Source: an uncultured Rhizobiaceae group bacterium (GTDB lineage Bacteria > Pseudomonadota > Alphaproteobacteria > Rhizobiales > Rhizobiaceae). Taken from it: DNA of 64,000 bases. The notes beneath the pieces were generated by a model that did not search any database, was not told the DNA's origin, and saw only the letters and a program-made list of their open reading frames with translations. Location: positions 248,001-312,000 of the forward strand of contig CALLUS010000002.1 in NCBI GenBank assembly GCA_938010435.1, given 5' to 3'. Each line of letters begins with the position of its first letter. The stretch's first letter is position 1. The translations under genes were made by a program, and so were the position numbers. Positions 34,921 through 43,697 of the stretch are shown here, in pieces.

Positions 34921-36360
34921 CTATAGACCGCCCATCATCATATATTTGATTTCAGTGAACTCATCGACGCCGTGGCTGGAACCTTCACGGCCCGTTCCAC
35001 TTTCTTTGACGCCACCAAATGGTGCCACTTCCGTGGAAAGAATGCCGCTGTTGATGCAAACCATTCCATATTCAAGTGCTTCGGCAATGCGCCATACACG
35101 GCCGATATCGCGAGAATAGAAATAGGATGCCAAACCATAATCGGTGGCATTGGCAAGTTCGACAACTTCTTCGTCGGTTTTAAAGCGGAAGAGCGGAGCA
35201 ACAGGGCCAAATATTTCTTCACTGCTCATCCTCATATCCGGTATTACGCCGGTCAAGACAGTCGGCTCGAAGAATCGACCACCGAGATCATGTTTACCAC
35301 CACCCAGAGTGATTTCCGCGCCTTTGCCGACAGCATCTTCAATGAGTTTTTCAACTTTCTCAACAGCAGCATCGGAGATGAGCGGACCAATTACGACTCC
35401 ATCATCTATGCCATTGCCGACAGACATTTTGGCAACTTCTTTTGTCAATTTTTCAGCGAATTCGTCATACACACCCTCTTGAACATAAATGCGGTTCGCG
35501 CAAACGCATGTTTGACCGGCATTGCGGTATTTAGAGGCGAGAGCGCCCTGAACTGCCGCATCAATGTCAGCATCATCAAACACGATGAAAGGAGCGTTAC
35601 CACCCAATTCCAAACCCATGCGTTTGACCGTGTCCGAGCACTGTTTCATGAGCAATTTCCCCACCGGAGTTGACCCTGTGAATGTCATTGCGCGCACATC
35701 TTTGCTGTCACACATAACGCCGCCAATAGCTTTCGCATCTCCGGAAATAATGTTGAGGACACCGTCTGGAAGACCCGCTTCTTGTGCCAGCGCTGCAATG
35801 GCGAACGCTGTAAGAGGCGTTTCCATTGCCGGTTTCACGACAGCGGTACAACCGGCAGCAAATGCAGGTGCAACTTTGCGTGTGATCATGGCTGCAGGGA
35901 AGTTCCAAGGCGTAATAGCTGCCACCACGCCAATGGGTTCACGCATTACAACAATACGTCCGTCCTTGAATGGACTTGGGATTGTTTCACCGTTAATGCG
36001 TTTGGCTTCTTCAGCATAGAACTCAATGAATGACGCCGCGTAGATAATCTCGCCACGGGCTTCTGCCAATGGCTTACCTTGTTCTTTGGTCATGATCTCC
36101 GCCAATGCATCGGCATTATCAACCATCAATTCGAACCAGCGGCGCAAAATGGCAGAACGTTCTTTTGCAAGCATTTTTGCCCATGGCTTGAACGCAGCCT
36201 TTGCAGCATCAATGGCCGTTTGAGTTTCTTTGGCTCCAAAATTTGGAACTTTAGCAACCTCTTCACCTGTAGCGGGGTTCAACACAGCAACGTCACCATT
36301 GCCAACCCATTTGCCGTTTATGAGGCATTGGTTTTTATGAAAATCGATTGTTTTTCCCAT
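34921..36360 (-). CDS. gabD: NAD(P)-dependent succinate-semialdehyde-type dehydrogenase
   Basis: The 479-aa aldehyde dehydrogenase has the GabD features: ITPWNFPAAMITRK, FTGSTPVGKLL, the catalytic Glu in LELGGNAPFIVF, the nucleophile Cys in NAGQTCVCANRIYV and EEIFGPVAPLF. The CVCANR context is typical of succinate- or glutarate-semialdehyde dehydrogenases. The product would be succinate, substrate of the complex encoded downstream. It lies 33 bp after the alpha/beta hydrolase gene on the same strand. Other short semialdehydes cannot be excluded. Confidence 0.88.
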   Translation of the reverse strand: MGKTIDFHKNQCLINGKWVGNGDVAVLNPATGEEVAKVPNFGAKETQTAIDAAKAAFKPWAKMLAKERSAILRRWFELMVDNADALAEIMTKEQGKPLAEARGEIIYAASFIEFYAEEAKRINGETIPSPFKDGRIVVMREPIGVVAAITPWNFPAAMITRKVAPAFAAGCTAVVKPAMETPLTAFAIAALAQEAGLPDGVLNIISGDAKAIGGVMCDSKDVRAMTFTGSTPVGKLLMKQCSDTVKRMGLELGGNAPFIVFDDADIDAAVQGALASKYRNAGQTCVCANRIYVQEGVYDEFAEKLTKEVAKMSVGNGIDDGVVIGPLISDAAVEKVEKLIEDAVGKGAEITLGGGKHDLGGRFFEPTVLTGVIPDMRMSSEEIFGPVAPLFRFKTDEEVVELANATDYGLASYFYSRDIGRVWRIAEALEYGMVCINSGILSTEVAPFGGVKESGTGREGSSHGVDEFTEIKYMMMGGL

Positions 36361-36392
36361 AGTAATCTTCCTGTTTGGTCGAGCAAATTGCT

Positions 36393-37283
36393 CTAATTAT
36401 TTTCAAGCCAATCGGCGATGACTGCTACCTGCTCGTCATTGCGCAATGTTGGTGTGTGTCCCGTGTTTTCAATTTCCACCAGAGTTGTTTCCGGACCGCA
36501 AGTCAGCATTTTTTGAGCTGTCTCCGAACTCAAAAAACTGCTTTCCGCGCCGCGCAGCACGAGAACAGGACAGGATATTTTTTCCCAAATATCCCACATA
36601 TCCACATTGAAATAAGAGATAGAGTCGCGAAATGCATCCCCCACACGACTGTCTGTTTTCATTTTGAACGTTCCGTGATTGGTGCGGCAGCTTGAATATT
36701 TCGCCATATGCGCCCAGTCTTCATCAGACATGGGGCCAAATTCCGCATAAATCTTCCGTTGATATTCCTCCACATCTTTCAATGTTTCGAATTCGTCAGA
36801 ACGTCCAATATATTCTGCGATACTCATCAATGCATCGCGGGACACCTCCGGTCCAATGTCATTCACTACCAATCGGCGGATCGGCGATTGGCTGACCGAC
36901 GCTAACACCATGCCAATAATTCCACCCATTGAAGTGCCAACCCAATTCACCTCGGTTACGCCAAGACGCGCAATCAGCGAATTCATGTCAGCATTGTATT
37001 GGAGGTAATTATAACCTTCCGACGAGGTCAAATGATCACTCTCGCCTCTTCCAACAACATCGGGGCATACGATTCGATATCTATCGCACAGTTTTGAAGC
37101 AAAATAATCGAAATCACGGGCGTTACGCGTCAATCCATGGACACACAACAGAGTTTCCTGATGCTTGAATTGTTCGGCATCGCCCCACTCCAGATAATTG
37201 AGGCGGTGAAAACCGTGAAACCCCAAACCAAGGTGATAGTGACGTGAATAAGCCTTTGACGGCCTTTTAATTCTGTGAGGCAT
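36393..37283 (-). CDS. Alpha/beta hydrolase next to phaR
   Basis: The 296-aa product has the hydrolase fold with oxyanion motif CVHGLTRNARDFD, the nucleophile elbow GTSMGGIIG, the acid near VLVLRGAESSFLS and the final His in ENTGHTPTL. It starts 12 bases after the phaR stop, so the two are co-transcribed. That suggests a role in PHA turnover, for example as an oligomer hydrolase or thioesterase, but the sequence alone gives no substrate. Confidence 0.8.
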   Translation of the reverse strand: MPHRIKRPSKAYSRHYHLGLGFHGFHRLNYLEWGDAEQFKHQETLLCVHGLTRNARDFDYFASKLCDRYRIVCPDVVGRGESDHLTSSEGYNYLQYNADMNSLIARLGVTEVNWVGTSMGGIIGMVLASVSQSPIRRLVVNDIGPEVSRDALMSIAEYIGRSDEFETLKDVEEYQRKIYAEFGPMSDEDWAHMAKYSSCRTNHGTFKMKTDSRVGDAFRDSISYFNVDMWDIWEKISCPVLVLRGAESSFLSSETAQKMLTCGPETTLVEIENTGHTPTLRNDEQVAVIADWLENN

Positions 37284-37294
37284 TCAAGATCGCT

Positions 37295-37936
37295 CTATTT
37301 CAGGGATTTAAGACGTTCTTGAAGAGCGTCGATTTGAGATTGAATTTCTGAAAGCTCACCAGATTTCTCTGGTTTGCTTTCCTGCTCTTTGGTGGGCGTT
37401 TCTTTATCTTGCTGTGGCGATAATGCGCCAAACATTTCCCACGACTTTCGAAACATTTCCATATTTTGACGCGCAAGGTTCTGGCTGAATTGCATCATCG
37501 CTTGGGTGTTGCGGCCAACCACATTCTCCATAGCATCTGTCATACGGCTCTTTTCAGCAACGAATAATTTCATAGATTCAGTCAGATAATCTGGCACCAT
37601 CTGTCCGTATGTGTCGCCATACATGCCAATAAGTTGTTTTTGAACTTCTAGTGGAAAATGGAAATTCGAAGGCTTGGTTTCTTGTTCAAAAATGATCTGA
37701 TTCAGAATACTACGTGTAATGTCCTCACCCGTCTTTTTGTCTTCTATGACAAATGGAGTGTCTGACCGGACCAGTTCAACAATGTCATCGAGCACGATGT
37801 AGGAACTCGTCGATGTGTTGTACAAACGCCGGTTCGGGTATTTCTTGATCAGTATAGGGGAAATGCCGCTCTGCGATGGCGCACTTTCATGATTTTCTGG
37901 CGATTTCTTTGGTGTTTCGGACATTTGTTTTTTCAA
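37295..37936 (-). CDS. phaR: Polyhydroxyalkanoate synthesis repressor PhaR
   Basis: PhaR represses phasin and its own gene, and lets go when it binds PHA. The 213-aa product has the PHB/PHA DNA-binding domain (ILIKKYPNRRLYNTSTSSYIVLDDI) and the PHB accumulation region (IIFEQE, MVPDYLTESMKLF). The C-terminus is a charged coiled coil. TGC-N3-GCA palindromes at 37943-37953 and 38000-38016 lie directly upstream, which fits autoregulation. The first ATG was used; a second at MSETPKK is possible. Confidence 0.95.
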   Translation of the reverse strand: MKKQMSETPKKSPENHESAPSQSGISPILIKKYPNRRLYNTSTSSYIVLDDIVELVRSDTPFVIEDKKTGEDITRSILNQIIFEQETKPSNFHFPLEVQKQLIGMYGDTYGQMVPDYLTESMKLFVAEKSRMTDAMENVVGRNTQAMMQFSQNLARQNMEMFRKSWEMFGALSPQQDKETPTKEQESKPEKSGELSEIQSQIDALQERLKSLK

Positions 37937-37942
37937 ATCGTG

Positions 37943-38016
37943 TTGCAGTGCAATAATATTGTCTTATCAGTGCCAATTATGTGGGGCCAGAATACACTTT
38001 TGCTGCAGTGCAGCAA
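37943..38016. promoter_or_regulatory. Two PhaR-type operators before phaR
   Basis: TTGCAGTGCAA (37943-37953) and TTGCTGCAGTGCAGCAA (38000-38016) are perfect palindromes around AGT. The second contains CTGC-AGT-GCAG, the form described for PhaR binding sites in Paracoccus (CTGC-N3-GCAG). Both lie between phaR and the phasin terminator. Confidence 0.7.
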
Positions 38017-38028
38017 CAATGGGGTCAA

Positions 38029-38065
38029 ACAAAAACGCCGACCCCAATGGGATCGGCGTTTTTGT
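38029..38065 (-). terminator. Strong terminator after the phasin gene
   Basis: A 13-pair stem (ACAAAAACGCCGA and its complement) with an inner CCC/GGG stem is flanked by A and T runs. It ends the phasin transcript and separates it from the phaR promoter. Confidence 0.85.
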
Positions 38066-38114
38066 GGGTTCATAAACAATCGGCAGGGAGGAGATATATC
38101 GATTGTTTGAAAAT

Positions 38115-38498
38115 TTACATGCTTACAGAAAAGCTTTTGGAGAATGCGAGACGGCTGGCTTCACCAGTTTCGCGCATGACTTTTCCGGAAAGCTCAGCAA
38201 CATTTTTGCTTTGCTCAGTGTAACGCTCAGCTGCACTTGCAACATTGGACGTTGCAACTTTGTAAAATTCAGCAACATCGTTGGTTTTGTTCAAAGCTTT
38301 AACGCCATCAAAAGAAGCTGCAACGTTTGAAACATAGTTTTCATACATGCGTTTAGCCATTGCTTCGCCGCCTTTGAAAACAGCTGCATTAAACTCAATC
38401 ATGCTCTCGACAACTTTTTCCGAGTTAGCGATGTGGTTTGTTACAAATTCTTGCGACTTTTCAAAAGTCTCACTACCGTCCATAGTTTTCTTGGTCAT
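38115..38498 (-). CDS. phaP: Phasin
   Basis: Phasins coat PHA granules. The 127-aa product is almost entirely amphipathic helix, with no Cys and the Phasin_2-like pattern (MIEFNAAVFKGGEAMAKRMYENYVSNVA, EFYKVATSNVASAAERYTEQSKNVAELS). The start at 38498 gives MTKKTMDG; an in-frame ATG five codons upstream is possible. Candidate PhaR operators lie upstream at 38579 and 38598. A strong terminator follows. Confidence 0.9.
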   Translation of the reverse strand: MTKKTMDGSETFEKSQEFVTNHIANSEKVVESMIEFNAAVFKGGEAMAKRMYENYVSNVAASFDGVKALNKTNDVAEFYKVATSNVASAAERYTEQSKNVAELSGKVMRETGEASRLAFSKSFSVSM

Positions 38499-38513
38499 TT
38501 TGTGATCCTTCAC

Positions 38514-38849
38514 ATAAGTTCAGAAACGCTTGGGGAGGATTTTTACGTTTCGACAAGCCATATATATACCATTTTTTGTGCATTGCAACATTTTTTGTGC
38601 GCCGCACCATATTCTTCATTCTGAACAACCCTTATTTTCATTCTGAGCGGCCAAACACTAGCATTTGGCGGTGGTCTGCGTATTCCGCATAGCAGAATTG
38701 TGCTTATGAACTTGTAGAATGAAACCATGCGTGTTTCCCTTTAGTCGTTAGGAGGTTCGGGATTGTCACTTGAATAAAACCGAACTGCATTTTTCTGTCT
38801 TTGTATTTAGTGGGGCTAAGTCGCCATCACCCAGCCAATAGGAACGCAA
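38514..38849. promoter_or_regulatory. Divergent promoter region with PhaR-type sites
   Basis: This ~335-bp region separates the phasin gene from the TPP-enzyme gene. TGC-ATT-GCA (38579-38587) and TGC-GCC-GCA (38598-38606), each preceded by TTTTTTG, form a pair of PhaR-type palindromes about 80 bases before the phasin start. Nothing else in the region looks like a gene. The plus-strand promoter for the downstream operon must lie here as well. Confidence 0.62.
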
Positions 38850-40511
38850 GTGTCTTCATCGAACAGAATGAGAGCGGCTCAACTTCTCGTAAAATGCCTT
38901 GAGCATGAAGGGGTCGAATATATTTTCGGAATTCCTGGTGAAGAAAACATCGCAGTGATGGACGCACTTCTCGACAGTAAGATCAAATTCATCATCACAA
39001 GACACGAACAGGCTGCTGCATTTATGGCGGATGTTTATGGCAGGCTCACCGGATGTGCTGGCGTCTGTATGTCCACCTTGGGTCCCGGGGCAACGAACCT
39101 CGTGACCGGCGTCGCCGATGCCAACATGGACCGCGCACCCGTTGTGGCTATTGCTGGACAAGGCGCAACGACACGCATGCACAAAGAGAGCCACCAAATT
39201 CTTGATCTGGTCAATTTGTTTCTGCCTATTACAAAATATTCTACACAGATCCGAGAACCAGAAATTGTTCCAGAGATCGTCCGCAAAGCGTTCAAGTTTG
39301 CACAAGCCGAAAAGCCCGGCGCAGCATTCATAGATTTCCCTGAAAATATTGCCGACATGGAAATTGAAGATATGGAGCCATTGCGGGTTCAATCTGCAGT
39401 GACGCCCGTGGCACCCGCTGGGAAAGCGCGCCAAGTTGCGGAAATGATCAGCAAAGCCAAGAACCCGATTATTATCGCGGGCAATGGTATTATCCGCCAC
39501 GGCGCTTCTGATGCATTGGTGGAATTTGCAGAAAGTATCAACGCACCAGTGGCAACAACATTCATGGCGAAAGGCGTGATTTCCTCCTCCCATCCATTGA
39601 GCCTCGGTACAGTCGGTCTCAAGGCCCATGATTTGGTTGCTTTCGGCATCGATGAAGCCGATCTCGTGATTTGCGTGGGTTACGACATGGTCGAATATGA
39701 TCCGGCTTATTGGAACCCGAAACACGATAAACACATCATTCATATTGATGGTTCACCTGCGGAAGTTGATACTCACTATATTGTAGATGCCGGCGTTATC
39801 GGAGATCTCACAGATTCCATGAAACGAATTGGCGCACGTTGTGAACGCGAGACCCGTCCGGCGATGAAGGATCTACGGCAGAGAATTGTCAAAGAATTGA
39901 ATGCTCATACAAATGACACCGGCTACCCGGTAAAACCGCAAAAAATCATCTCCGATTTACGCCAAGTCATGGATCCGGAAGACATCGTTATTTCAGATGT
40001 GGGCGCTCACAAAATGTGGATGGCGCGGATGTTCCAGGCAGAGCGTCCCAACACATGCATCATCTCGAACGGATTCGCTTCCATGGGTATTGCCTTGCCA
40101 GGCGCAATTGCCGCCAAATTAGTGCACCCAGATCGAAACATTTTAGCGGTCTGTGGCGACAGTGGCTTCATGATGAACAATCAAGAGATCGAAACCGCAG
40201 TGCGGCTCGGGTTGAACATCACGGTTATCATTTTCAATGACAACAAATACGGCCTCATCGAATGGCACCAGCTGCGTGAATATGGACGCAAGAGCCATAT
40301 TGATGTGACCAACCCAGATTTCGTAAAATTTGCTGAAAGCTTTGGTGCCAATGGCTACAAAGTTGATAAAGCCGAAGACCTGAAATCAATTCTAGAAACC
40401 GCGATGAATGATGGTGGTGTTTCTATCATCGATTGTCCCGTCGACTATTCTGAAAACATGAAACTTACCGAGCGCCTGAAAAGTATGAAATCGCTCGAAG
40501 AAGAGGTTTAA
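38850..40511 (+). CDS. Acetolactate synthase-like TPP enzyme (catabolic type)
   Basis: The 553-aa product has the three domains of the IlvB/AlsS family. The catalytic Glu is in FIITRHEQAAAFMADVYGR, the oxyanion region is STLGPGATNLVTG, and the TPP-Mg motif is VCGDSGFMMNNQEIETAVRLGLN with NDNKYGLIEWHQ. No regulatory small subunit is nearby, so it resembles catabolic, FAD-independent enzymes. It starts with GTG (AGGAA upstream) and is three bases from an Fe-ADH gene and upstream of phaE-phaC. What it makes in this operon (acetolactate or another acyloin) is not clear. Confidence 0.85.
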   Translation: MSSSNRMRAAQLLVKCLEHEGVEYIFGIPGEENIAVMDALLDSKIKFIITRHEQAAAFMADVYGRLTGCAGVCMSTLGPGATNLVTGVADANMDRAPVVAIAGQGATTRMHKESHQILDLVNLFLPITKYSTQIREPEIVPEIVRKAFKFAQAEKPGAAFIDFPENIADMEIEDMEPLRVQSAVTPVAPAGKARQVAEMISKAKNPIIIAGNGIIRHGASDALVEFAESINAPVATTFMAKGVISSSHPLSLGTVGLKAHDLVAFGIDEADLVICVGYDMVEYDPAYWNPKHDKHIIHIDGSPAEVDTHYIVDAGVIGDLTDSMKRIGARCERETRPAMKDLRQRIVKELNAHTNDTGYPVKPQKIISDLRQVMDPEDIVISDVGAHKMWMARMFQAERPNTCIISNGFASMGIALPGAIAAKLVHPDRNILAVCGDSGFMMNNQEIETAVRLGLNITVIIFNDNKYGLIEWHQLREYGRKSHIDVTNPDFVKFAESFGANGYKVDKAEDLKSILETAMNDGGVSIIDCPVDYSENMKLTERLKSMKSLEEEV

Positions 40512-40514
40512 ACC

Positions 40515-41669
40515 ATGCACGCATTTCAATTCCAAACCACGAAATCCATGCTTTGCGAAGTTGGGGGCACCGCTAAAATTGGCGAGTTAATGGCCCAAAT
40601 GGGTTGCAAGAAAATTGCTTTTGTCACTGACAAAATCATCCTCGAACTAGGTCTCGCACAAGCGGCATTGGATAGCCTGAAAACTGCTGGCGTGAATGTA
40701 CACATCATTGATGATGTGGTTGCCGATCCGCCCGAAGCAATGATCTTGACTGCTGTTGAAGAAGCGAAGACCCAAGGCGTAGACGGTGTCGTTTCCGTTG
40801 GTGGTGGTTCTTCTTTGGACACCGCTAAGTTGATTGCCGTTTTGGTGGGGTCAGACCAACCTATTTCAGAAATGTACGGTGTCGGTCTGGTGCGCGATGA
40901 TCGCCTTCCATTGGTCCTTGCACCCACGACGGCAGGAACAGGCTCGGAAGTCACACCAATTTCGATTGTGACCACCGGCACGAATGAAAAGAAAGGCGTT
41001 GTCTCACCACAACTCATACCCGATTGGGCAATTCTGGATGCCGAACTCACTGTTGGACTTCCAGCACATGTGACGGCCGCGACCGGCATCGACGCCATGG
41101 TACATGCCATTGAAGCATACACATCCAAGTTCAAGAAAAATATCGTTTCAGATACACTGGCACGCCAAGCGTTAGAACTGTTAGGACAGAACATTCACAT
41201 CGCATGCACGAACGGTGAAGATCGCAATGCCCGTTCAAACATGTTGCTCGGTTCAATGCTTGCAGGCATGGCCTTTGCCAATGCACCGGTTGCCGCAGTA
41301 CATGCACTCGCATATCCATTGGGCGGACATTTCCATGTTCCTCACGGCCTCTCCAATGCATTGGTTTTGCCCTATGTCCTAGATTTTAATATGAGTGAAT
41401 CCGCCGACACTTATGCGGAAATTGCACCGTTGATTTTCCCAGAGCTTGCAGGGAAATCAGTCAAAGATATTTGCAACGGCATGGTTGCGGGTTTCAAAGC
41501 GATGGGACCGGAACTTGGTATGCAAAGCAAACTGTCTGAAGTTGGTGTCAACCACAATCATCTGCCGATGCTTGCAGAAGATGCCATGAAACAAACACGC
41601 CTTTTGGTGAATAATCCACGCAAAATGACCTATGAAGCCGCTTTAGAGATTTACACCCAAGCGCTTTAA
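40515..41669 (+). CDS. Iron-containing (group III) alcohol dehydrogenase
   Basis: The 384-aa product has the family signatures SVGGGSSLDTAKLIAVL, PTTAGTGSEVTPISIVT, and the metal ligands in GIDAMVHAIEAYTSK (Asp and His) and AVHALAYPLGGHFHVPHGLSNALVLPYV (two His). It would interconvert a short alcohol and aldehyde or a hydroxy acid and semialdehyde with NAD(H). Its position between an acetolactate-synthase-like gene and the PHA synthase genes suggests carbon or redox balancing for PHA storage; the substrate is unknown. Confidence 0.9.
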   Translation: MHAFQFQTTKSMLCEVGGTAKIGELMAQMGCKKIAFVTDKIILELGLAQAALDSLKTAGVNVHIIDDVVADPPEAMILTAVEEAKTQGVDGVVSVGGGSSLDTAKLIAVLVGSDQPISEMYGVGLVRDDRLPLVLAPTTAGTGSEVTPISIVTTGTNEKKGVVSPQLIPDWAILDAELTVGLPAHVTAATGIDAMVHAIEAYTSKFKKNIVSDTLARQALELLGQNIHIACTNGEDRNARSNMLLGSMLAGMAFANAPVAAVHALAYPLGGHFHVPHGLSNALVLPYVLDFNMSESADTYAEIAPLIFPELAGKSVKDICNGMVAGFKAMGPELGMQSKLSEVGVNHNHLPMLAEDAMKQTRLLVNNPRKMTYEAALEIYTQAL

Positions 41670-41693
41670 AACGGTACTGAAGGGGAATACGAT

Positions 41694-42488
41694 ATGACAA
41701 AATCTGATAAGAGTTTTGAACATATGATGGACATTTGGCAGGAAGGCCAAGACGCATTTATGAAAGCTCAAAAGGAAGTTGCCGAGAGTTTCCAGAACAC
41801 CATCACTCCGTTATTCGATCAAACCTCCGAGTCCGCAAATGCGTCTTATAAAGCTTGGCAGGAGTTTATAAAGACTTGGGCACCAGATTGGGACGCAAGT
41901 GCTATGACGGACGGCCCGTCCGCAGCCATGTTCACCCAAGGGCGCGACGCATTCATGACGATGTTGGACCCTTCCAACTGGACAAAATATGCACCAGAAC
42001 AATTGCGTGAGATATTACAATCGGTCGCCCAAGGGCCGCAATTTGCAGATCTTGCAACACCTCACATTGATGCAGCGAATACGTGGCGCGAGGCTTTAGA
42101 CTATCAAAATGCTGCCGCAGACTTGTCTAAAATTTTGCTAGAAAGCTGGACGCGCACTTATCAACGTTTCAACAAAACCCATTCGCTTGAAGATTTGCAA
42201 TCTGGTGACGTTCAAGACGCTTTGGATGTTTGGTTAAAATCCGCCAATCATGAACTACTGGAAACGCAAAGATCCGCCGAATTCATGGACGCGCAAAAAC
42301 GCATGTTGCGGGCATCTGTTGAAATCAAAGCGCGTCAACGCGACATGGCTGAAGCATGGAGTGAGGCTTACCAAATACCAACAAGAACTGAAGTCGACGA
42401 TTTGACAAAGATTGTTCATGAACTGCGCCGCGAGTTGCGTCAGGTCAAACGCGAACTCTCTTCTACGAAAGCGAAGTCCAAAAAATGA
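41694..42488 (+). CDS. phaE: Class III PHA synthase subunit PhaE
   Basis: PhaE is the non-catalytic partner of the class III PHA synthase. The 264-aa product is helical. It matches the C-terminal family region RSAEFMDAQKRMLRASVEIKARQRDMAEAWSEAY followed by the coiled coil DDLTKIVHELRRELRQVKRE. Its stop overlaps the start of phaC by four bases, so the subunits are made together. Confidence 0.88.
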   Translation: MTKSDKSFEHMMDIWQEGQDAFMKAQKEVAESFQNTITPLFDQTSESANASYKAWQEFIKTWAPDWDASAMTDGPSAAMFTQGRDAFMTMLDPSNWTKYAPEQLREILQSVAQGPQFADLATPHIDAANTWREALDYQNAAADLSKILLESWTRTYQRFNKTHSLEDLQSGDVQDALDVWLKSANHELLETQRSAEFMDAQKRMLRASVEIKARQRDMAEAWSEAYQIPTRTEVDDLTKIVHELRRELRQVKRELSSTKAKSKK

Positions 42489-43651
42489 TGCCTATCCGCC
42501 GCAACTCTGATGGAGAGCCATTGGACGAAGCTGAAGCTGCGCTTCAAGCGTGGAGTTTGGCATGGAGCCAGATGATTGAAATCGGGGCAAAGGCGATCAA
42601 GTCAAATTCGTTTTTGGTGGAAACCAAACAAACCGATGTGGAGATTGCCACAACCCCTTTTGAGACGGTGTTACAAATTGATAAAGTACGTGTACTGCAT
42701 TACCAACCACTCACGCAGAAAAAAGCCAATATTCCTCCAGTTCTGATCTGTTACGGGCTTTTTGGTCGCCAAACTATGATTGATCTACAAGAAGACAGAT
42801 CTCTTGTTCGTAACTTATTGAATGAAGGCATTGACGTTTATGTGGTGGATTGGGGCAACCCAACCCGTGCAGATCAATATCTGACGTTTGACGATTATAT
42901 TGATCTCTATCTTGGTTCTTGTGTCGAGCATGTTGTGGAAGTCAATGGCGGCAAACCAATCACTTTGTTCGGCATTTGTGAGGGCGGGACATTCGCAGCT
43001 GCACTTGCTGCATTACGTCCTGAATTATTCACGGGTCTCGCACTGGCAATCACACCAATTGATTTTCACGGGGAACAGGATGAATTTTGGCGTGGAGAAG
43101 GTTTCTTAAACAGCTGGATCGGAAACCTAGACAAAGATGATGTGGACCTGTTGATCGACACCTATGGAATGTTACCCGGCGCGATGACTGGTGCTGTGTT
43201 CTCATCTCTCACACCCATTGCCAGCATGACAAAATACAATGTGGGTCTCGCCGCAATGAATGGCAATGAACCAGCAATGCTAAACTTTCTACGTATGGAA
43301 AAATGGATTGCTGACCGTCCTGACCATCCCGGTGAAGCTGGCCGCCAATGGTTGAACGAGCTGTATCGTGAAAACCGCCTCGCCAATGGAGTATTCAAAG
43401 TATTAGGTGAAACCGTTGACCTTTCCAAAATCCAATGTCCAGTTCTTAACATTTACGCAGAACAAGATCACATTATTCCGGTGAGTTGTTCCAAAGCTTT
43501 AGGCAAGTTTGTGGAACCAAAACTCTACGAAGAGATCGGGTTCCCCGGCGGACATGTGGGTGTATTCGTCAGCCGCAAAGCGCAAGGTGTCGTCGCGGGT
43601 GGGATCACAAATTGGCTCAAACGCACACAAGCCCAAAAGACCAAATCATAA
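42485..43651 (+). CDS. phaC: Class III PHA synthase catalytic subunit
   Basis: The 388-aa product polymerises 3-hydroxyacyl-CoA. The lipase-like box is FGICEGGTF with nucleophile Cys165. The catalytic Asp is in AEQDHIIPV and the His in FPGGHVGVFV. DVYVVDWGNPTRADQ is typical of PhaC. Length fits class III enzymes (about 355-390 aa), and the overlap with phaE confirms it. Confidence 0.95.
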   Translation: MMPIRRNSDGEPLDEAEAALQAWSLAWSQMIEIGAKAIKSNSFLVETKQTDVEIATTPFETVLQIDKVRVLHYQPLTQKKANIPPVLICYGLFGRQTMIDLQEDRSLVRNLLNEGIDVYVVDWGNPTRADQYLTFDDYIDLYLGSCVEHVVEVNGGKPITLFGICEGGTFAAALAALRPELFTGLALAITPIDFHGEQDEFWRGEGFLNSWIGNLDKDDVDLLIDTYGMLPGAMTGAVFSSLTPIASMTKYNVGLAAMNGNEPAMLNFLRMEKWIADRPDHPGEAGRQWLNELYRENRLANGVFKVLGETVDLSKIQCPVLNIYAEQDHIIPVSCSKALGKFVEPKLYEEIGFPGGHVGVFVSRKAQGVVAGGITNWLKRTQAQKTKS

Positions 43652-43697
43652 GTTTGTTAAAAGCGGTTACACGTCAGCCGACTTTAGTGAGGAAAGC

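Noticed and set aside
38856-39743. A 295-codon open frame on the minus strand
   Set aside because: It is the shadow of the TPP-enzyme gene; the product is Cys/His-rich without family features.
43509-43697. An N-terminal extension of the CoA-transferase overlapping phaC
   Set aside because: The upstream part is phaC read in another frame and lacks a ribosome binding site, while 43698 has a good one.
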